Positions 13,267 through 25,385 are shown, counted from the stretch's first letter. The stretch is 64,000 nucleotides of DNA from Macrobrachium rosenbergii (GCF_040412425.1 NC_089782.1:42360322-42424321); one strand, 5' to 3'. Notes: generated by a model not told the origin, from the sequence alone. A program made the numbers and translations.

Positions 13267-14908
13267 TTGTATCTGATATTTGTCTTTATTTCAGGTGTTT
13301 ATGATAAAGAACATTTCTTTATATTAGGTTTCTCATTATTTTAATTGGAACAGTATTTACCATTATCAAATTCTGTTAGGCCTAAATATTGTAGAGGGGA
13401 AATAATGTTATTACATGCAAATGAGAGTGGTCAAGGGAGTGTAAATTGCATTTTCTAAATTAAGATGTTACAGCGGGATTTTTGCATCGATAAAAATATT
13501 TGCTCTTCAGTATTTTACTATTGCCGCATAGAAACTTAATAAGCTTTGCGTTTAAATGAATGGGTTAGAGCTTCATGGCCTTGAAACTGTTAGGCCTAAT
13601 CAAACACATTGTAATTTGCTGTTGAATTGGGAGGATTGTCAAGTGTTATGAGATTGTTTTTGATATGATGGTAGGTTGGGGACCAACTGATTTAGGAAGG
13701 AAAATCTCATTGATGAGATATGACTGCAGTATAACAGAAACAGTTAGTAATGTTGAGTGCATTCAGTTCATCTCAAGAAACCTGTTTTGTGACCCTTTTG
13801 TTTTTGGCCCATTTCAATTTAAAAGATTCAGATACTTACTCCTCTGGTAGTTGCTCTAAATGAAGGAATTTTTGGTGTTCAAGGCCCTTGTGCAGAACTT
13901 CAGACAAATAACATGTGATAATCATTGGGTTGCAAAATATAATTTTTATAATTTTTAATTATATTCATAAAAAAATGGTCAAAATTTGATCCTTATAAAA
14001 GAAATCCTTTTTAGACCGTGGGCATTAGTGTTGTGCAGCAACAGTGGGGAATCACAGTATTTTGTCAATTTTGATCGTTCATTACTTTTTCAGTACAAAT
14101 CGGTTTAATTAACAGTAACAAACATTAAATGTTACTAAGTGTAGTGGATTCCATGCTCCAATGTGTATGGATGGTGGTGGCAGGAAAATTCCATTGCCAT
14201 GACTGAGATGGATTTGGACAAAATATGCCATAATTTAGCAGAATCAATGCAGTATTAAGCTGAGAATAATTTCTCAGTTTTTAAAAATTTGTTTAGTGGC
14301 CTTCCCCCTTAATGACTAATTGAATGTGCACTGTTAATGGGAAATGCTGTGATCTAAATTTTATGTGCAGTTGATTAAAAAAAAAAAAACATGAAACACT
14401 GTAGCATGGTCTGATATTAGTTTAATTCTTTTTTGTTTTTGGAACAACTGCATTAGTGTTTTCATCCTATATGTTGCTTAGAATTCTTTTTATATGGGCA
14501 GGGCTGATGTTTTAATTTAGGTATTCATATGTTTTACCTGTGTTTGTAGTTGTAAGGTATGGTAATGGAAGATCATGAAGGTTTTAGGAATTGGTCATGT
14601 TAAGAATTATAATCTCAAATTTTGACTCCTGAAAACATAAACGCTTTCGGTATATTGAAATGCTTTTAATATGAAAGATGTCATTTTCAGCTCTATGGGT
14701 TGCACTTAATAAATTGGGAGGTATATACCAGATATTTTTGCCATTTACTACTAATTTCTTTGAATATAAAGCTAAACTTCTTGGTTCACTTTATCGATAG
14801 GTGCACATTAGTGTGTACATTATATAGTAAAAATGACTGGTTGGTGGGTTGTGATTTTAAAGGGTGATGGTTGTGGTGTCTGACCTCCTAATGTGGTTGG
14901 TTCCACAG
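13267..14908 (+). other. Upstream flank or intron of the TIAR-like gene
   Basis: AT-rich non-coding sequence leads to a splice acceptor (CTAAT about 20 bases before TTCCACAG at 14901-14908). No coding exon is visible, so it is best read as the 3' part of a 5'UTR intron. Confidence 0.45.
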
Positions 14909-14921
14909 GTGAGAGGGCAAC
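14909..14921 (+). promoter_or_regulatory. 5'UTR tip and combined acceptor/donor site at the TIAR start
   Basis: CAG|GTGAGAG at 14906-14915 reads both as a splice acceptor (pyrimidine-rich tract, TTCCACAG) and, from the next base, as a splice donor (GTGAG). An in-frame TGA at 14910-14912 precedes the ATG at 14922, which supports that ATG as the start. The juxtaposition resembles recursive splice sites known from Drosophila long introns. Whether it is used that way cannot be told from sequence. Confidence 0.45.
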
Positions 14922-16040
14922 ATGGCACACTCGGAGCAGAATAGGACGCTGTACGTGGGAAATCTCGACACCTCCGTCACCGAGGACCTCATCATGATGT
15001 TGTTTGGCCAGCTCGGAGAGGTCCGTAGCTGCAAGATGTTTAGAGAACCTACCACAGACCCTTATTGCTTTGTAGAATTTAGCGATCATGTTACTGCATT
15101 GAATGCAATAACCATGATGAATGATAAAGTGCTACAAAACAAAAAAATGCGAGTGGATTGGGCGACAGGTCAGGGTAACAAGAACAAGTATACTAAAGTA
15201 GACACTAGTAAGCATCACCATGTATATGTGGGTGACCTCAGTCCAGAAATAGATGAGCAAGCACTAAGAGAAGCTTTTCAGGTTTTTGGTGAAATCTCAG
15301 ACTGTAAAGTAGTTAAGGATCCTCAAAGTTTTAAATCTAGAGGTTATGGCTTTGTTGTGTTTGTGAAGAAGATGGATGCTGAAACAAGTATCAGTGCAAT
15401 GAATGGCCAGTGGCTTGGCCGGAAAATGATCAAGACCCGCTGGGCCACAAGGAAGCCTGCTAACACTCCAAATGAGACAAAACCAGAACTTAAAAAACTG
15501 AATTATGAGGAAGTGTATAACCAAACAACACCCACAAATATGACTGTGTTTTGTGGGGGCTTGAAACAAGACATTACAGAAGAAATGCTGAAAAAGACTT
15601 TCCAACCACATGGGCAGATTGAGAAGATAAAGATATTTAAAGAGAAGGGTTATGCTTTTATTAAATACACTAGTAAAGAGAGTGCTTGTCAGGCTATTGT
15701 TGAGCTTCATAGTACTAACTTGAATGGCCAAATAATCAGGTGCTCTTGGGGGAAGGACACAGGAGGAGAACAGGCGGGAAACCTGGGCCCAGAGCAAAAT
15801 GGCGCACAGCCTAGTATGCACAGTTATGCAAATGGTCAAGGTTTTACCAATCAGATGGGGCAGATGGGATATTGGCAATATTACCCACAGCAAATGCCAT
15901 ATAACCAGGTGCCATACAATCAATATTCGTATGGATATCAACCAAACCCTGGTTACATGTGGATGGGATGGGGACAGCAGGGTTGGGGCCAGCCAGGTCA
16001 GCAAGCCCCCCCTGCCCCACAGCAGGGTCAGCCTCAATAA
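14922..16040 (+). CDS. TIA-1/TIAR-type RNA-binding protein (three RRMs)
   Basis: The 372-residue protein has three RNA-recognition motifs. RRM1 spans about 9-83 (RNP2 LYVGNL 10-15, RNP1 DPYCFVEF 46-53), RRM2 about 99-177 (VYVGDL 101-106, RGYGFVVF 140-147) and RRM3 about 207-278 (VFCGGL 209-214, KGYAFIKY 242-249). A Q/G/P/Y/W-rich tail follows (about 281-372). This order and length match vertebrate TIA1/TIAL1 and Drosophila Rox8. Family members bind U- and AU-rich RNA, help 5' splice-site choice by recruiting U1 snRNP, repress translation and drive stress-granule assembly through the low-complexity tail. The start is fixed by an in-frame TGA 12 bases upstream. The frame has no introns, unusual for vertebrate TIA genes, so it is either an intron-poor gene or an old intact retrocopy. 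The protein family is certain; whether to call it TIA1, TIAL1 or Rox8 is not. Confidence 0.95.
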   Translation: MAHSEQNRTLYVGNLDTSVTEDLIMMLFGQLGEVRSCKMFREPTTDPYCFVEFSDHVTALNAITMMNDKVLQNKKMRVDWATGQGNKNKYTKVDTSKHHHVYVGDLSPEIDEQALREAFQVFGEISDCKVVKDPQSFKSRGYGFVVFVKKMDAETSISAMNGQWLGRKMIKTRWATRKPANTPNETKPELKKLNYEEVYNQTTPTNMTVFCGGLKQDITEEMLKKTFQPHGQIEKIKIFKEKGYAFIKYTSKESACQAIVELHSTNLNGQIIRCSWGKDTGGEQAGNLGPEQNGAQPSMHSYANGQGFTNQMGQMGYWQYYPQQMPYNQVPYNQYSYGYQPNPGYMWMGWGQQGWGQPGQQAPPAPQQGQPQ

Positions 16041-17830
16041 GGGGAATGGACTGTAGAATAAACTCTGGTCTCGGATGCGCCCAGCACATCTCCATGACAA
16101 GTTTGGTGCCACCTGATGATAGGGAGAGGAGCCAATGTTGCCACAATTTCTTTGTAAGTGCAAAGATCTTCAGACCAATACAGACAGTATGTACATAAGT
16201 GAATAGCTGATTGAAAATCTTTTTAAGTATAGATTCTACTTAATTATCTCATGTCCAAAAGCACTATCATGTAGTATTAGATGAGAACAGTGGTCTTCTT
16301 TTTGTAAGAGAAAGTAATTTTGTAAAGTTTTATATCAGGAATACAGTGAAATGTATTTTGTACTGTTTTCTGGACTTTTGACAGTGAATAGCTTTCATGG
16401 CTTACCATGTTAATCAGCTGTTGTAAATACTGTTATAATTGAAATTTTGAGTTTGTAAGTCTTGTATTTCAATGCTGTAGAATAGAATTATGTATATGCC
16501 ATGAAAGTCAATTCATTATATAAATATTTATGTATTAATCTTTCAATACTATGATGCTGGTATAAGAGAAATATCGGATTCAGAGGATACACGGAAGATG
16601 ATGGATGTTGTGTGAATGGAATTTTTTCAGAGTATGAAAGAGAGGGGAGCAAAATGTGTGTACAGTATATATTTACCCAACTAATTTCTAGCACTGGCTC
16701 ATGCGCATTACTTGTGTATAATCACATTCCAAAGTGAACTGGTCAATTGGGAAAGATCAGTTCTCGTGTAACTTTTATCATGTCTAGTGTTTGTACATAT
16801 GTATACACATGCATCATGCAAAAGTTTGTGTGTACACCTTATATGTATACATATATATACACATGTTTAATGATGAAATCTCAAGAAGCAAATGGGAAAT
16901 GTGTAGCAGTATATATTTTGCCCAGTACTCAGAGACCCAGTTGATAATGAATATCTTCATATATTGGGACAAGAACGGTGGTAGGGATGTAATGAGCATT
17001 GTGCGTTTTCAGGTAGTTACAAGGGTGTCCAGGAGAAGTAGACATTTTTACTGGGGCTGTTAATCATTTCCACAGTTTTCAGAAGGAATTTTTATGACGG
17101 TACTCAGTGTCAACATTTTCATTGCCCTTAGTTTATTCATTTTATTGGTACCTGCTTTGACCATTGAGTACATGTGTACAAGTCTTCCCTTTTTATTTTT
17201 GTATTGGGAGAAGTTAAGGCCACTGCAAGACTTGGCTTTGAGTTTGTGGGAGGAATAGCCACCATTAATCCATAATCCTTGATTTAAACATCTCTTTTAA
17301 GACTGCCAGGGGCCCCTTTTATTAACCTAGCACCTTTCTTGCTTTGACATATGATCTTCATTTTTTAATTCCTAGAAGTGGCTTGAAGTGTAGGCTGAAG
17401 TGTGTAATTCTCCACATTTCTTAACTAGTTTGTTTTCCATTTATTGTATTTTGTTGCCGTTTGCTTAGTGTATTAACTTGTATATGTGTATATATAGTAT
17501 ATGTACATTTTGTGTATACATAGTGCATGTGTTTATGTATGTACATTCACCCACAGACTTTTTGTGTGTGTTTCTACATACACCACAAAAGCATACGTGT
17601 ACTCCTTTGTGTACAGTGTGCGAGTGTGTATTTCAGTATACACGAACATATATATTATGTGTATATGCATACTGATGTATATGCACATATGTATATATAG
17701 GTAGATATAGCAAAGATTTGAATTGCAGTATTTGGATTTATGAATAGCATGAAAAATTTTGTACACTATCCCATCCATGTACAGTTATTCAGATAATGAA
17801 AATAAAGGAATGGCATGAAAGTCCACATTT
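16041..17830 (+). promoter_or_regulatory. Candidate 3'UTR of the TIAR-like gene
   Basis: After the TAA there is AU-rich, non-coding sequence. A canonical AATAAA lies very close to the stop (16057-16062) and another at 17801-17806, so both a short and a ~1.8-kb 3'UTR are possible. Four UGUANAUA words (the Pumilio/FBF consensus) occur at 16190-16197, 16422-16429, 16792-16799 and 17487-17494. TG/TA-rich runs occupy about 16780-16865 and 17475-17700, where by chance such words are more likely. The extent is inferred from the AATAAA sites only. Confidence 0.5.
17801..17806 (+). terminator. Candidate distal poly(A) signal, TIAR-like gene
   Basis: Canonical AATAAA, 1.76 kb after the stop codon. The sequence character changes downstream (GC-richer patch around 18.1 kb), which fits a transcript end near here. 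The proximal AATAAA at 16057 is the alternative. Confidence 0.4.
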
Positions 17831-20800
17831 TAGTTATTATTGACCATCAGTTCTAACTCTATATGCCATCTTTTTATTTCAGACACTAAAGTTTTCATTC
17901 CTCAAATTGTTTGGTTATTCATAGGAGAAGCTTGTAAAAAGTAAACTGGCTGATGCATTCCTCTCTTGTTGCAGGGGGTGCTGTGTTGCCTTGTTGCCCT
18001 TATTTAAGTGCAACACTGCAGGTCAGTGGGTCTCTCGTTTGTACTTACTACTTGTTCTCGTTTTGTCTTCACAGTAGTTCATCTGCACATTTTGATACCC
18101 TCGTCTTAGTGGGCAGGTGCCGGGAGCAGAGTAACCGGGTGTTCGTGTGCTGGCTCCAGGTGAACTTGGTGTTCAAGTTGACTTGGGCGTGGCATGCGAC
18201 TTGATGGTTACTGTGTGCTGGTACGTGCGACACTAAGATTTCTATTTGTTGGTGAGTGAACTTTTGACAAGTCTGTCTTTCTACAGCTGCCTTTAGCCTG
18301 AATGCACTTTCAACTGCCAGAAACTTTGTGCTTGCAAGCAAGCATTGCTTTGGATAACTGCTTAAAAAAAAAAAGCTTTGGTTTTTTGTTACTGAAGTGA
18401 TGCTTGTATGGCAGTGTACAATTTCTGCATATGCAGAGAAATGGGGTTCAGACTAAGAGCAGGGAATAGAAGACATTCTTTTTCATCTTCTGTTAATGGG
18501 ATGGTTTTTAGAATGAAATAAGTAATTATAACATTATAAATCTTGTGATTACTCAGTCTTTTGTCATATTAGGTGACATGAAATGTCTGGGAGTACAGCA
18601 AAGACTTTTACTGCAAGAAAGGTCTTGTCAGTTTTCCCAGATTTAAAGTTAGTTAAGACAGTTGGCACTCAGAATCAAACCTGTATGAGTCAGATTTTGA
18701 TATTTTCTTTCAATGAAACTCCCATTGTCAGGTACCTGATGATGTAAAAAGATACATTCACCAATGAAGTAGATAAGGGATGGCTGCTCAGGTAAGCCAA
18801 CACCGTTTAAGTATTTTTTTTATTTTACTGTTTTGTTATGGCAGTACAAATGGGATCCTGCCCCTGCTGTGAGAGAGGTATGTTCAGTTGAGCCAGTTTA
18901 CCCCAGTTTTTGTAGCTTGGTCAGTTATTGAGAAGTATGGATTGATCATTGTTTATTATGTTTTACTCTATACAGTATACAGTATTCATATTTTTATTCA
19001 TTTTAAAACATCATCATGGAAAAGGAGTCTTAGTTTCAGGTTCGAGTTCTGTTTTTTTGTTGGTGTGCAAAGCATTGCAGAAGTAGCAGTGCTTGTGCAT
19101 CTGTTTGAAATGGTAATGATTGACCTCAGTAATTTCATGAAAATTTAACATTGAATTCAAAAGAAAGTTACGTAATAATTCATGTTAGTCAAAGAATTCT
19201 ATATCTGTCACAATACAGTAGTAGCTAATGGCTATGCTCTCAAAGACATCAGATTCTTCACAGCATAATTCAAAGTGTAATTTGATGTTAAACACCATTA
19301 TTATTATATTTGGCAGTTTCTTCCATCACAGGTGATGTATAATTTAATTTATCATCATACGGGACTTGTATACATGAGCGTAAGGTATTGCACAAACTAC
19401 ATTGAGATTTATGGAAAATTTTATTTATATTCATTTCATTCATGAAATTGTTGAGGTTTGTTTCAATCTTTGTTGTTGCACTTAAGACTTAAGTGCAAAT
19501 GGAAAGTCCTCATCTGCTGCAGCAAATTTGAGTGAAGCTCTATGGGGGCATGGATAACCTCTCGGCACAGGCTTGTACCAGTGGCACCACTGGTGTACTT
19601 CAAAACGAGTGAATCTGGAGCCCAAGGTAATACGACAACCCCTCTTCAGTTTGTTGTACTGACTGTATTTTATTAAGTTTCAGATGAACACTAATTTAAT
19701 ATAGTTTTAGGGTTAAGGAAAGTTGTAAGTATATATACTGTATAATGCATATAAAATGCAAAATATAATGTGAAGGGAAGTGTAAATCATTTGCCGTGGT
19801 TCATAATATGACACATAGCCAAGTTTTATTTGTAAACAATTACAAACCCAATTATTTTACATTTATGTTGCCAAAAGTAAAATTCAGTTGGCATTAGCTC
19901 AGAATATTGATTAAGAGTAGGTTATTCATGAAAGGCAAACCACTAACTACTTCACTGCAGAATCTGTTTGTGGTTTGAGAACAGTCTTGCAAGTGTTAGA
20001 GTAATTCCAACCATTGACCTTTCATAGTCATGCAATCATGTGAACTACAAAATTGTACTGCTTTTATCCATAAGTGTCAAGTAAATTATTTTTAAATTTC
20101 ATTTTCTTTATGTACCTCTAGTCAAGGTCAGAATAGCTCAGTTATACAGTATTTGCCATGTTCAGCATAGATTTTACTTTCATTTTCTTTATGTACACTC
20201 TAGTCAAGGTCAGAATAGCTCAGTTATACAATATTTGTCTATATAAACCCATCTATCACAAGAAAGCCTCCTTTGCAGTCTGTGTTGATCCCTAGACTCT
20301 GGTTTTTGTTCACAAAGAAGAGGAACATTCTTGTGATGCTAGGATTACACTAACCCTTAGTATTCGTCCACCAACCACCACACGTTTTGTGCACGCTGAA
20401 CATGTAGGTGTGAGGTAGGTGGGATTTGGAGATGGGAACTTTTTATATGATTGATGACTTTAAAAGGAGATAGCGTTATTTAAAAACTTCCCTTGTTCCT
20501 AATCCCATCAGGCATATAAATGTCTGTTAGCCGGGAGTTAAGTTGCAGAGCGATGGCAGTTAGTATGCCAGAGAATAAGGCTTTTGGGGGATGTGTTATG
20601 GTGCATTTTTTTTTTTTATAAAAGTTCAACCAAGAGAGAATTTTCATTACAAAAGAAATAACTTGATTTGTTCATTAAGGATTTTGCAGATTTATACTAA
20701 AAGTAATCCATTGTTCATTATATAGGGCACAAAACAGTGTAACAAAATAAGAACAAAAATGTTGAGGCAAGGAAGGGACGGAAGAAATGAATGCGTCATC

Positions 20801-21559
20801 ATTAGCTCAGTGTATTACTGTAAATTGTTGTTAGCAGCCAGACATTGCCACCAACACTATGCTTACTACCACCACTTAATACCACCACAAGTTCAACAAT
20901 TGCATTACACACTCCCACAGGTGGCCAGGGTCTTGGCCAGTTGAATGTGGGTTACTGACAATTGATTGTGTATTGATGAAAGAAAAGTTCATAATATAAA
21001 TTTCAGGGTCTGATGAATAATATAGGATAAAAACTTTAAAAACTTTTGTACACATTTTGAACATGTGGATATGAAAGGATGAATTTGTGGTTTTAAGTTA
21101 TAAAACTATATTATTTGATTCATAAATGCCCTCTTTTATCCTTGTTCCTAACATCACATTTGTATTGATTTTACCTTTTGGCTTTCAACATCTGCAAAGA
21201 GTCTTTGACAACCTGTATATCGAAATTAATTTTCCTTTTGCAAACTGTTAGATTATTTTCCATCCAGATATACAAGTAAATATGTCATTGCAAAGAGCAT
21301 TAAATAATCTTTATTAAATAACTCTCAGGTTTTTATTTACAAAATTTTTAGATTATTATTGTTTTTTTCAGTACTGTATAGTATCAACTTTATGATGGCG
21401 ATATAGATAATAAACAGTAAGGAGAAACCATATTCGAAGGTTTGACTTGAGGTCTTTTCCAGGTTAAGCACTATGTTTGATGCTTTCTCATGAATGCTTG
21501 GCATCCAGGCAATTGCAGCGTTTCTCATCTCCCAGTATGCCACGTGGCTGCTAGTTTTT
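17831..21559. other. Non-coding stretch with exon-like islands
   Basis: No conserved gene is recognised. A mildly GC-richer patch lies at about 17.95-18.3 kb. Two islands carry good splice sites: 18732-18791 (TTGTCAG before, GTAAGC after, ending ATGGCTGCTCAG) and 18845-18877 (TTATGGCAG before, GTATGT after). A third lies at 19521-19627 (CTGCAG before, GTAATA after). The third closes every frame, so together they do not make a protein. They might be lncRNA or UTR exons, or chance. Confidence 0.35.
20098..20239. repeat. ~81-bp tandem duplication
   Basis: The segment containing TTCTTTATGTAC, TCAAGGTCAGAATAGCTCAG and TATACAxTATTTG occurs twice, starting at about 20101 and 20182, with few differences. 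Confidence 0.85.
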
Positions 21560-21812
21560 TACAGTAAACCCCTGTATTCGCGGGGGATGCATACCGCTTC
21601 CCCCCCCAGTATTTTTTAATAGTTTTATCACAAAAAGTGCATTTAGTCATGAAAATTATTTGAAAATACAGCAATTAGTGAATTTTTCTCAGTGAAAAAT
21701 ACCGCGAATGGGGAAATATTATGCAAATAAGGGGTAGGTACGTTTCGCAGAGAAATCCGCGAAATTGTGAGTCCGCGAATCTTGAGAACGTGAATACGGG
21801 TTGTTTACTGTA
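21560..21812. mobile_element. MITE-like TIR element (family B)
   Basis: The left end TACAGTAAACCCCTGTATTC and the right end (read inverted) TACAGTAAACAACCCGTATTC are terminal inverted repeats of about 22 bases. The 253-bp interior is AT-rich with CGCGAAT words and codes for nothing. The ends resemble pogo/Tigger-type termini and a Tigger-like transposase remnant starts 0.2 kb downstream, so both may derive from one longer element. That link is inference. Confidence 0.75.
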
Positions 21813-22010
21813 CAACTGATGCTTTCTAGTGTTCTGTGTTGCTACTTTCTATACCCTCCTGAATCTGTTACATAACTACATTATGTTTTAAGCAGCATTC
21901 ATGTGTCAAGGAAATGCCCGTTTGTGTCACCTGCTTTTGGTAAGATGACAAAAAAGACAAGCAAGAAGAAATTTTAGATAATAGCTGAGCATGACTGTGT
22001 CATGCCTATA

Positions 22011-22290
22011 ATGGCCGTTGCTCGGAAGCATGACAAACATATTAGTAATGCTGTGAAATCGTCGGATGTGGAAAATCCACTGTCATCATGAAGGAAAGGG
22101 CTGGACAGATAAGTGAGACAGAGAAATTACTTATTATGTGGATGGAAGATAAGATTTGGGAGAATGTGCTGCATAGCTTACTGAAGATCAAGACTTAGGC
22201 AAGAAGTCTTTTTGAAACCCTTAGAGCTGCCGATGATCGTACGTTTATGCAGCAGTTTAATGCAAATGTTGTAAGCATGTTCAAGGTAGG
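22011..22290 (+). pseudogene. Tigger/pogo-like transposase N-terminal remnant
   Basis: Two overlapping frames joined by a frameshift near 22090 give pieces typical of the CENP-B/Tigger DNA-binding region: KHDKHISNAVKSSDVENPLS, then ISETEKLLIMWMEDK, then ARSLFETLRA and FNANVVSMFK. In this family the 'MEKLLxxWIEDQ' and 'AxxLFxxLK ... FxASxGWFxRFK' patterns form the second HTH domain. Stops and a frameshift show it is dead. No DDE catalytic domain follows. Confidence 0.6.
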
Positions 22291-25200
22291 ATAGTTTAGG
22301 TTGTGATGTTCTTTGGGATAGGTGTATTAAAAAGGTGTTTTTGTCCTGAAATATTTTGGTTTATTGGAAAGTAACCCCATTGTAATTTGGGAGTCTATTT
22401 CAGGTTGCAAAAGATTGAACACCTTAGTTTTTAGGGGGTATATAAGCAACAAATTTAAGATAAGCTAGTAAAAGTTTTGTTAAAAGGATGATTCAGTAAA
22501 TAAATGTGAAAAATCTATTGAAAGTTTTGATGGGTTAGTGAAATAATTTATCTAGTGTGTTTTTTATGGTGGGTTAGGTGGAAGTTGGGTATGCTCTAAA
22601 CTACACATGTTAGGGAGCTGAAATTTTGAAATGTTGGTGAAGAAACACGGTCAGATAGCATGTAAAAATTAACAAATTAATACATTTTAAAACCATAGCA
22701 ACACACCAAGAAACTCAGGTGTTTACATAGTTGATAAATCCAGATAGAGCAAGGGGATTTGTACTTGCCTACAGTTTCACGAGGAAAGGTTCAAAACAAG
22801 CTAGCAAACAAGTAAGATGTAGAACTGAGAAATACTGAAAGACTTTAGTCTGAAAGCTGTGAAATTGCAGAGGGAGTAATGATACTGGGAAGAAAATAAA
22901 TTAATCATCTTTCAAAAGAAATACATGACATGTTGCTGTTCCTGAATACACTAAGTTCAACCTATAGCAGAGGGTTCTAAACAAAGGCTCTTATTCCTAC
23001 CTGTCTTGTCTTGTTTTCTGAGACTTGTTAAAGGATTTGTAGATTTCCTATGACAGTAAAGGTATGAAGTCAATTGGAGATAGGGAGAAAAACAGGGCCC
23101 CATATCCTTACTGCCTTTGCTGTGTGCTGGAAACAAGCAGAAAGTCTTGTGGGTTGCAAAAGCCTAATGACCAGCCATCCAAGCTCCACTGTTCTTAGAC
23201 AAACTTTGCAGCAGTTATTGTAAGGTTAATCTGCTAGAGACCAGATTGACCTATATGAAAACTTAAGCAATTAAAAGATTCTCAGTAGGAATGGCATCTC
23301 TGATGGAGCCTAAAGGTTAAGTAACAAAACAGTCATTGGTAACTACAGTCTTGAATTACTCCCTGTAAGCTTGTCAAACCATTTTATACATTTGATTATG
23401 TCATGTCCGTCCTGGGATCTTGGTAGCCAAACGTGAGTGTGTTTATTCCACACTGCTGCTATTACATTCCTTGTTGTTTAGGTACAAAGTGCTAATACAT
23501 GTTCCACTGACTCCGTGAAGGAACATAATTATCATTGGCACCTTTGCCCTCTTTTTGGTGACATCTGGACTCTACATAAAAACTGTTAAAATCTAAATTC
23601 ACTACTGGGAAAGAAAACCCAGTGTTCCCCACTATCATTTAGGAAGCCATGTAATCGCTGGATAAAGGTGCTGGTAACAGCCTAGCAGAGGAGTGTCAAC
23701 TGAAGACTTTACCATTGAAAAAGGTAGTCTTTGGCATGAAACATAATACAGTTGGTACTTATGCACCAGTGGTCACTGAAGCAGGAATGATCACTGATAA
23801 TAGGATGATTGCAAGGTTGAAAAAATACCACAGTCAACTGAGCAGTCTTGAGACTCATGACCGCATAAGCATGTATTATGGTAGCAGCTGTCATTAGAGC
23901 AAGTTTGTTCACTAGTAATCACAAGTACTGAAGCATTCAAATGAGAAACTAATGTAGTGACAGAACTTCTGGATGTTTGAGCATGATAGAGCAGTCAGTT
24001 GTGGTTATCTCAAGAAAGATTTATGTAGCTCTCAGTGACTGACATTTTCATTGTCAGCTAGCACAATTTCTTCAAGGAGTTTGAAACTTCAATTGGAATA
24101 AGTACTTCAGTGGGCCAGTAACAGTTGTTTATGGTTCCTACCAGCACTTCCAGAGTGGGTTGCAACATATCCTCACTACAATTATGACTGCATTAATGCA
24201 GTAAATACTGTTGACAGATGACTGGCAAGAGCAGAGTGCAGATGATCAGTTAGGCAAGTAGAGTGCATTGGTAGTGAAGCTGGTTGAGATAAGCGGGTAG
24301 GTGGGCCCCTGACAAGTGGGTACTCCAGTTAGCAAACAAAACAGGTGTGGAGTGAACAAGGCAAGACAAGCAAATTTGTACCCCTGGTCCATGAGCAGAG
24401 CAAGTGCATAACAAATGTGGCCTGTAGCTGGCTGTCTAGCTGATGAAGTGATTGGTAACTGTGCATTGCTGGTAGTAGGATGCATGCAGGTCTGCAAGAA
24501 GAATGGGGGAACCCTGAACAAGCATAACAATAGATTAGAAAGGAAGATGACTGTTTCTGACAAGAGGACAAGCACCTCCAAGGCCTGTTTCTAACAAGAG
24601 GACAAGCACCTCCAAGGCCAGCAAGTCCACAAGGCACCCCTCAAATGTTGCAAGTACCATTCTTCACTCCAAAAGTATGGAAACCAAGATTAGAATCAAC
24701 ACAGTATATCTCAGGTGAAGAGTGGGACACAGTTGGCTGCAATTGCCAGGACAAGTTTAGATGGACATCATCAAGAGATGTGCAGCAGACCCTACCTGTA
24801 TATTGCAAACTTTTGGCATGAATATTTTTTAGATAATTAAATTTTTGGCTCATGGCTATGAATTTCAGTCTTGAGTGTCTGGAAACCCCCCTCCCCCCTT
24901 GCCAACCAAGTGTAGTGTGAAAAAGTGAAATCTGTTTATGATTAACATTAAAATAATGAATCTTGCTGGAGACTTACTGCCAGCTTGACAGCCTTGCAAA
25001 ATGTGGGGTGGTAGTGGATACATACTTGGGGGACCCCGTGGTGCTAATGTTGATGGCATTTACTAGGTTGATTTGTGGACTATTGAAGACTGCATTGATG
25101 GCATTTACTAGGCTCATTTGGGTTTGGGTATGAACAAAATGCATCAGAAAGGAGGGCATGTTGAAGGCTTCACTGTTCATTGACCACTGAGGGGTAACAG

Positions 25201-25384
25201 AGTGCAGAAATGGACATCATTGGGGCTTTATTGCTCTTGTGCCGTGAGTGTGTCCACATATCGGCTAAATACTTTGGAAGTAGACTTGTCCAACATGCAT
25301 TCAGACTGTTTATTGGAGGTTAAAACTCATTTTATGCGTGATGCTGTAATAAAAAGAATAATTACTCGTGTAAAATTTTGTCAT
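22291..25384. other. Non-coding stretch, no gene recognised
   Basis: No protein family is recognised on either strand. A 34-bp tandem duplication (24551-24618, containing CAAGAGGACAAGCACCTCCA) is present. Minus-strand frames at about 24.25-24.64 kb are Cys/Leu/Ser-rich and overlap each other, and look like chance. Confidence 0.45.
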
Positions 25385-25385
25385 A

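Noticed and set aside
15297..16163. 288-codon minus-strand open frame
   Set aside because: It lies antisense over the TIAR-like coding exon. Its translation resembles nothing known and the strong RRM protein explains the region.
16747..17778. Several short Tyr/Ile/Cys-rich frames
   Set aside because: They come from TG/TA-rich simple sequence in the candidate TIAR 3'UTR.
19521..19627. Coding continuation of the 18.7-18.9 kb exon-like islands
   Set aside because: All three frames contain stops when joined in phase. Only a non-coding exon remains possible.
24246..24637. Overlapping Cys-rich minus-strand frames as a secreted peptide gene
   Set aside because: Two overlapping frames of similar length, no convincing signal peptide with cleavage pattern, no known Cys framework and a tandem duplication underneath.
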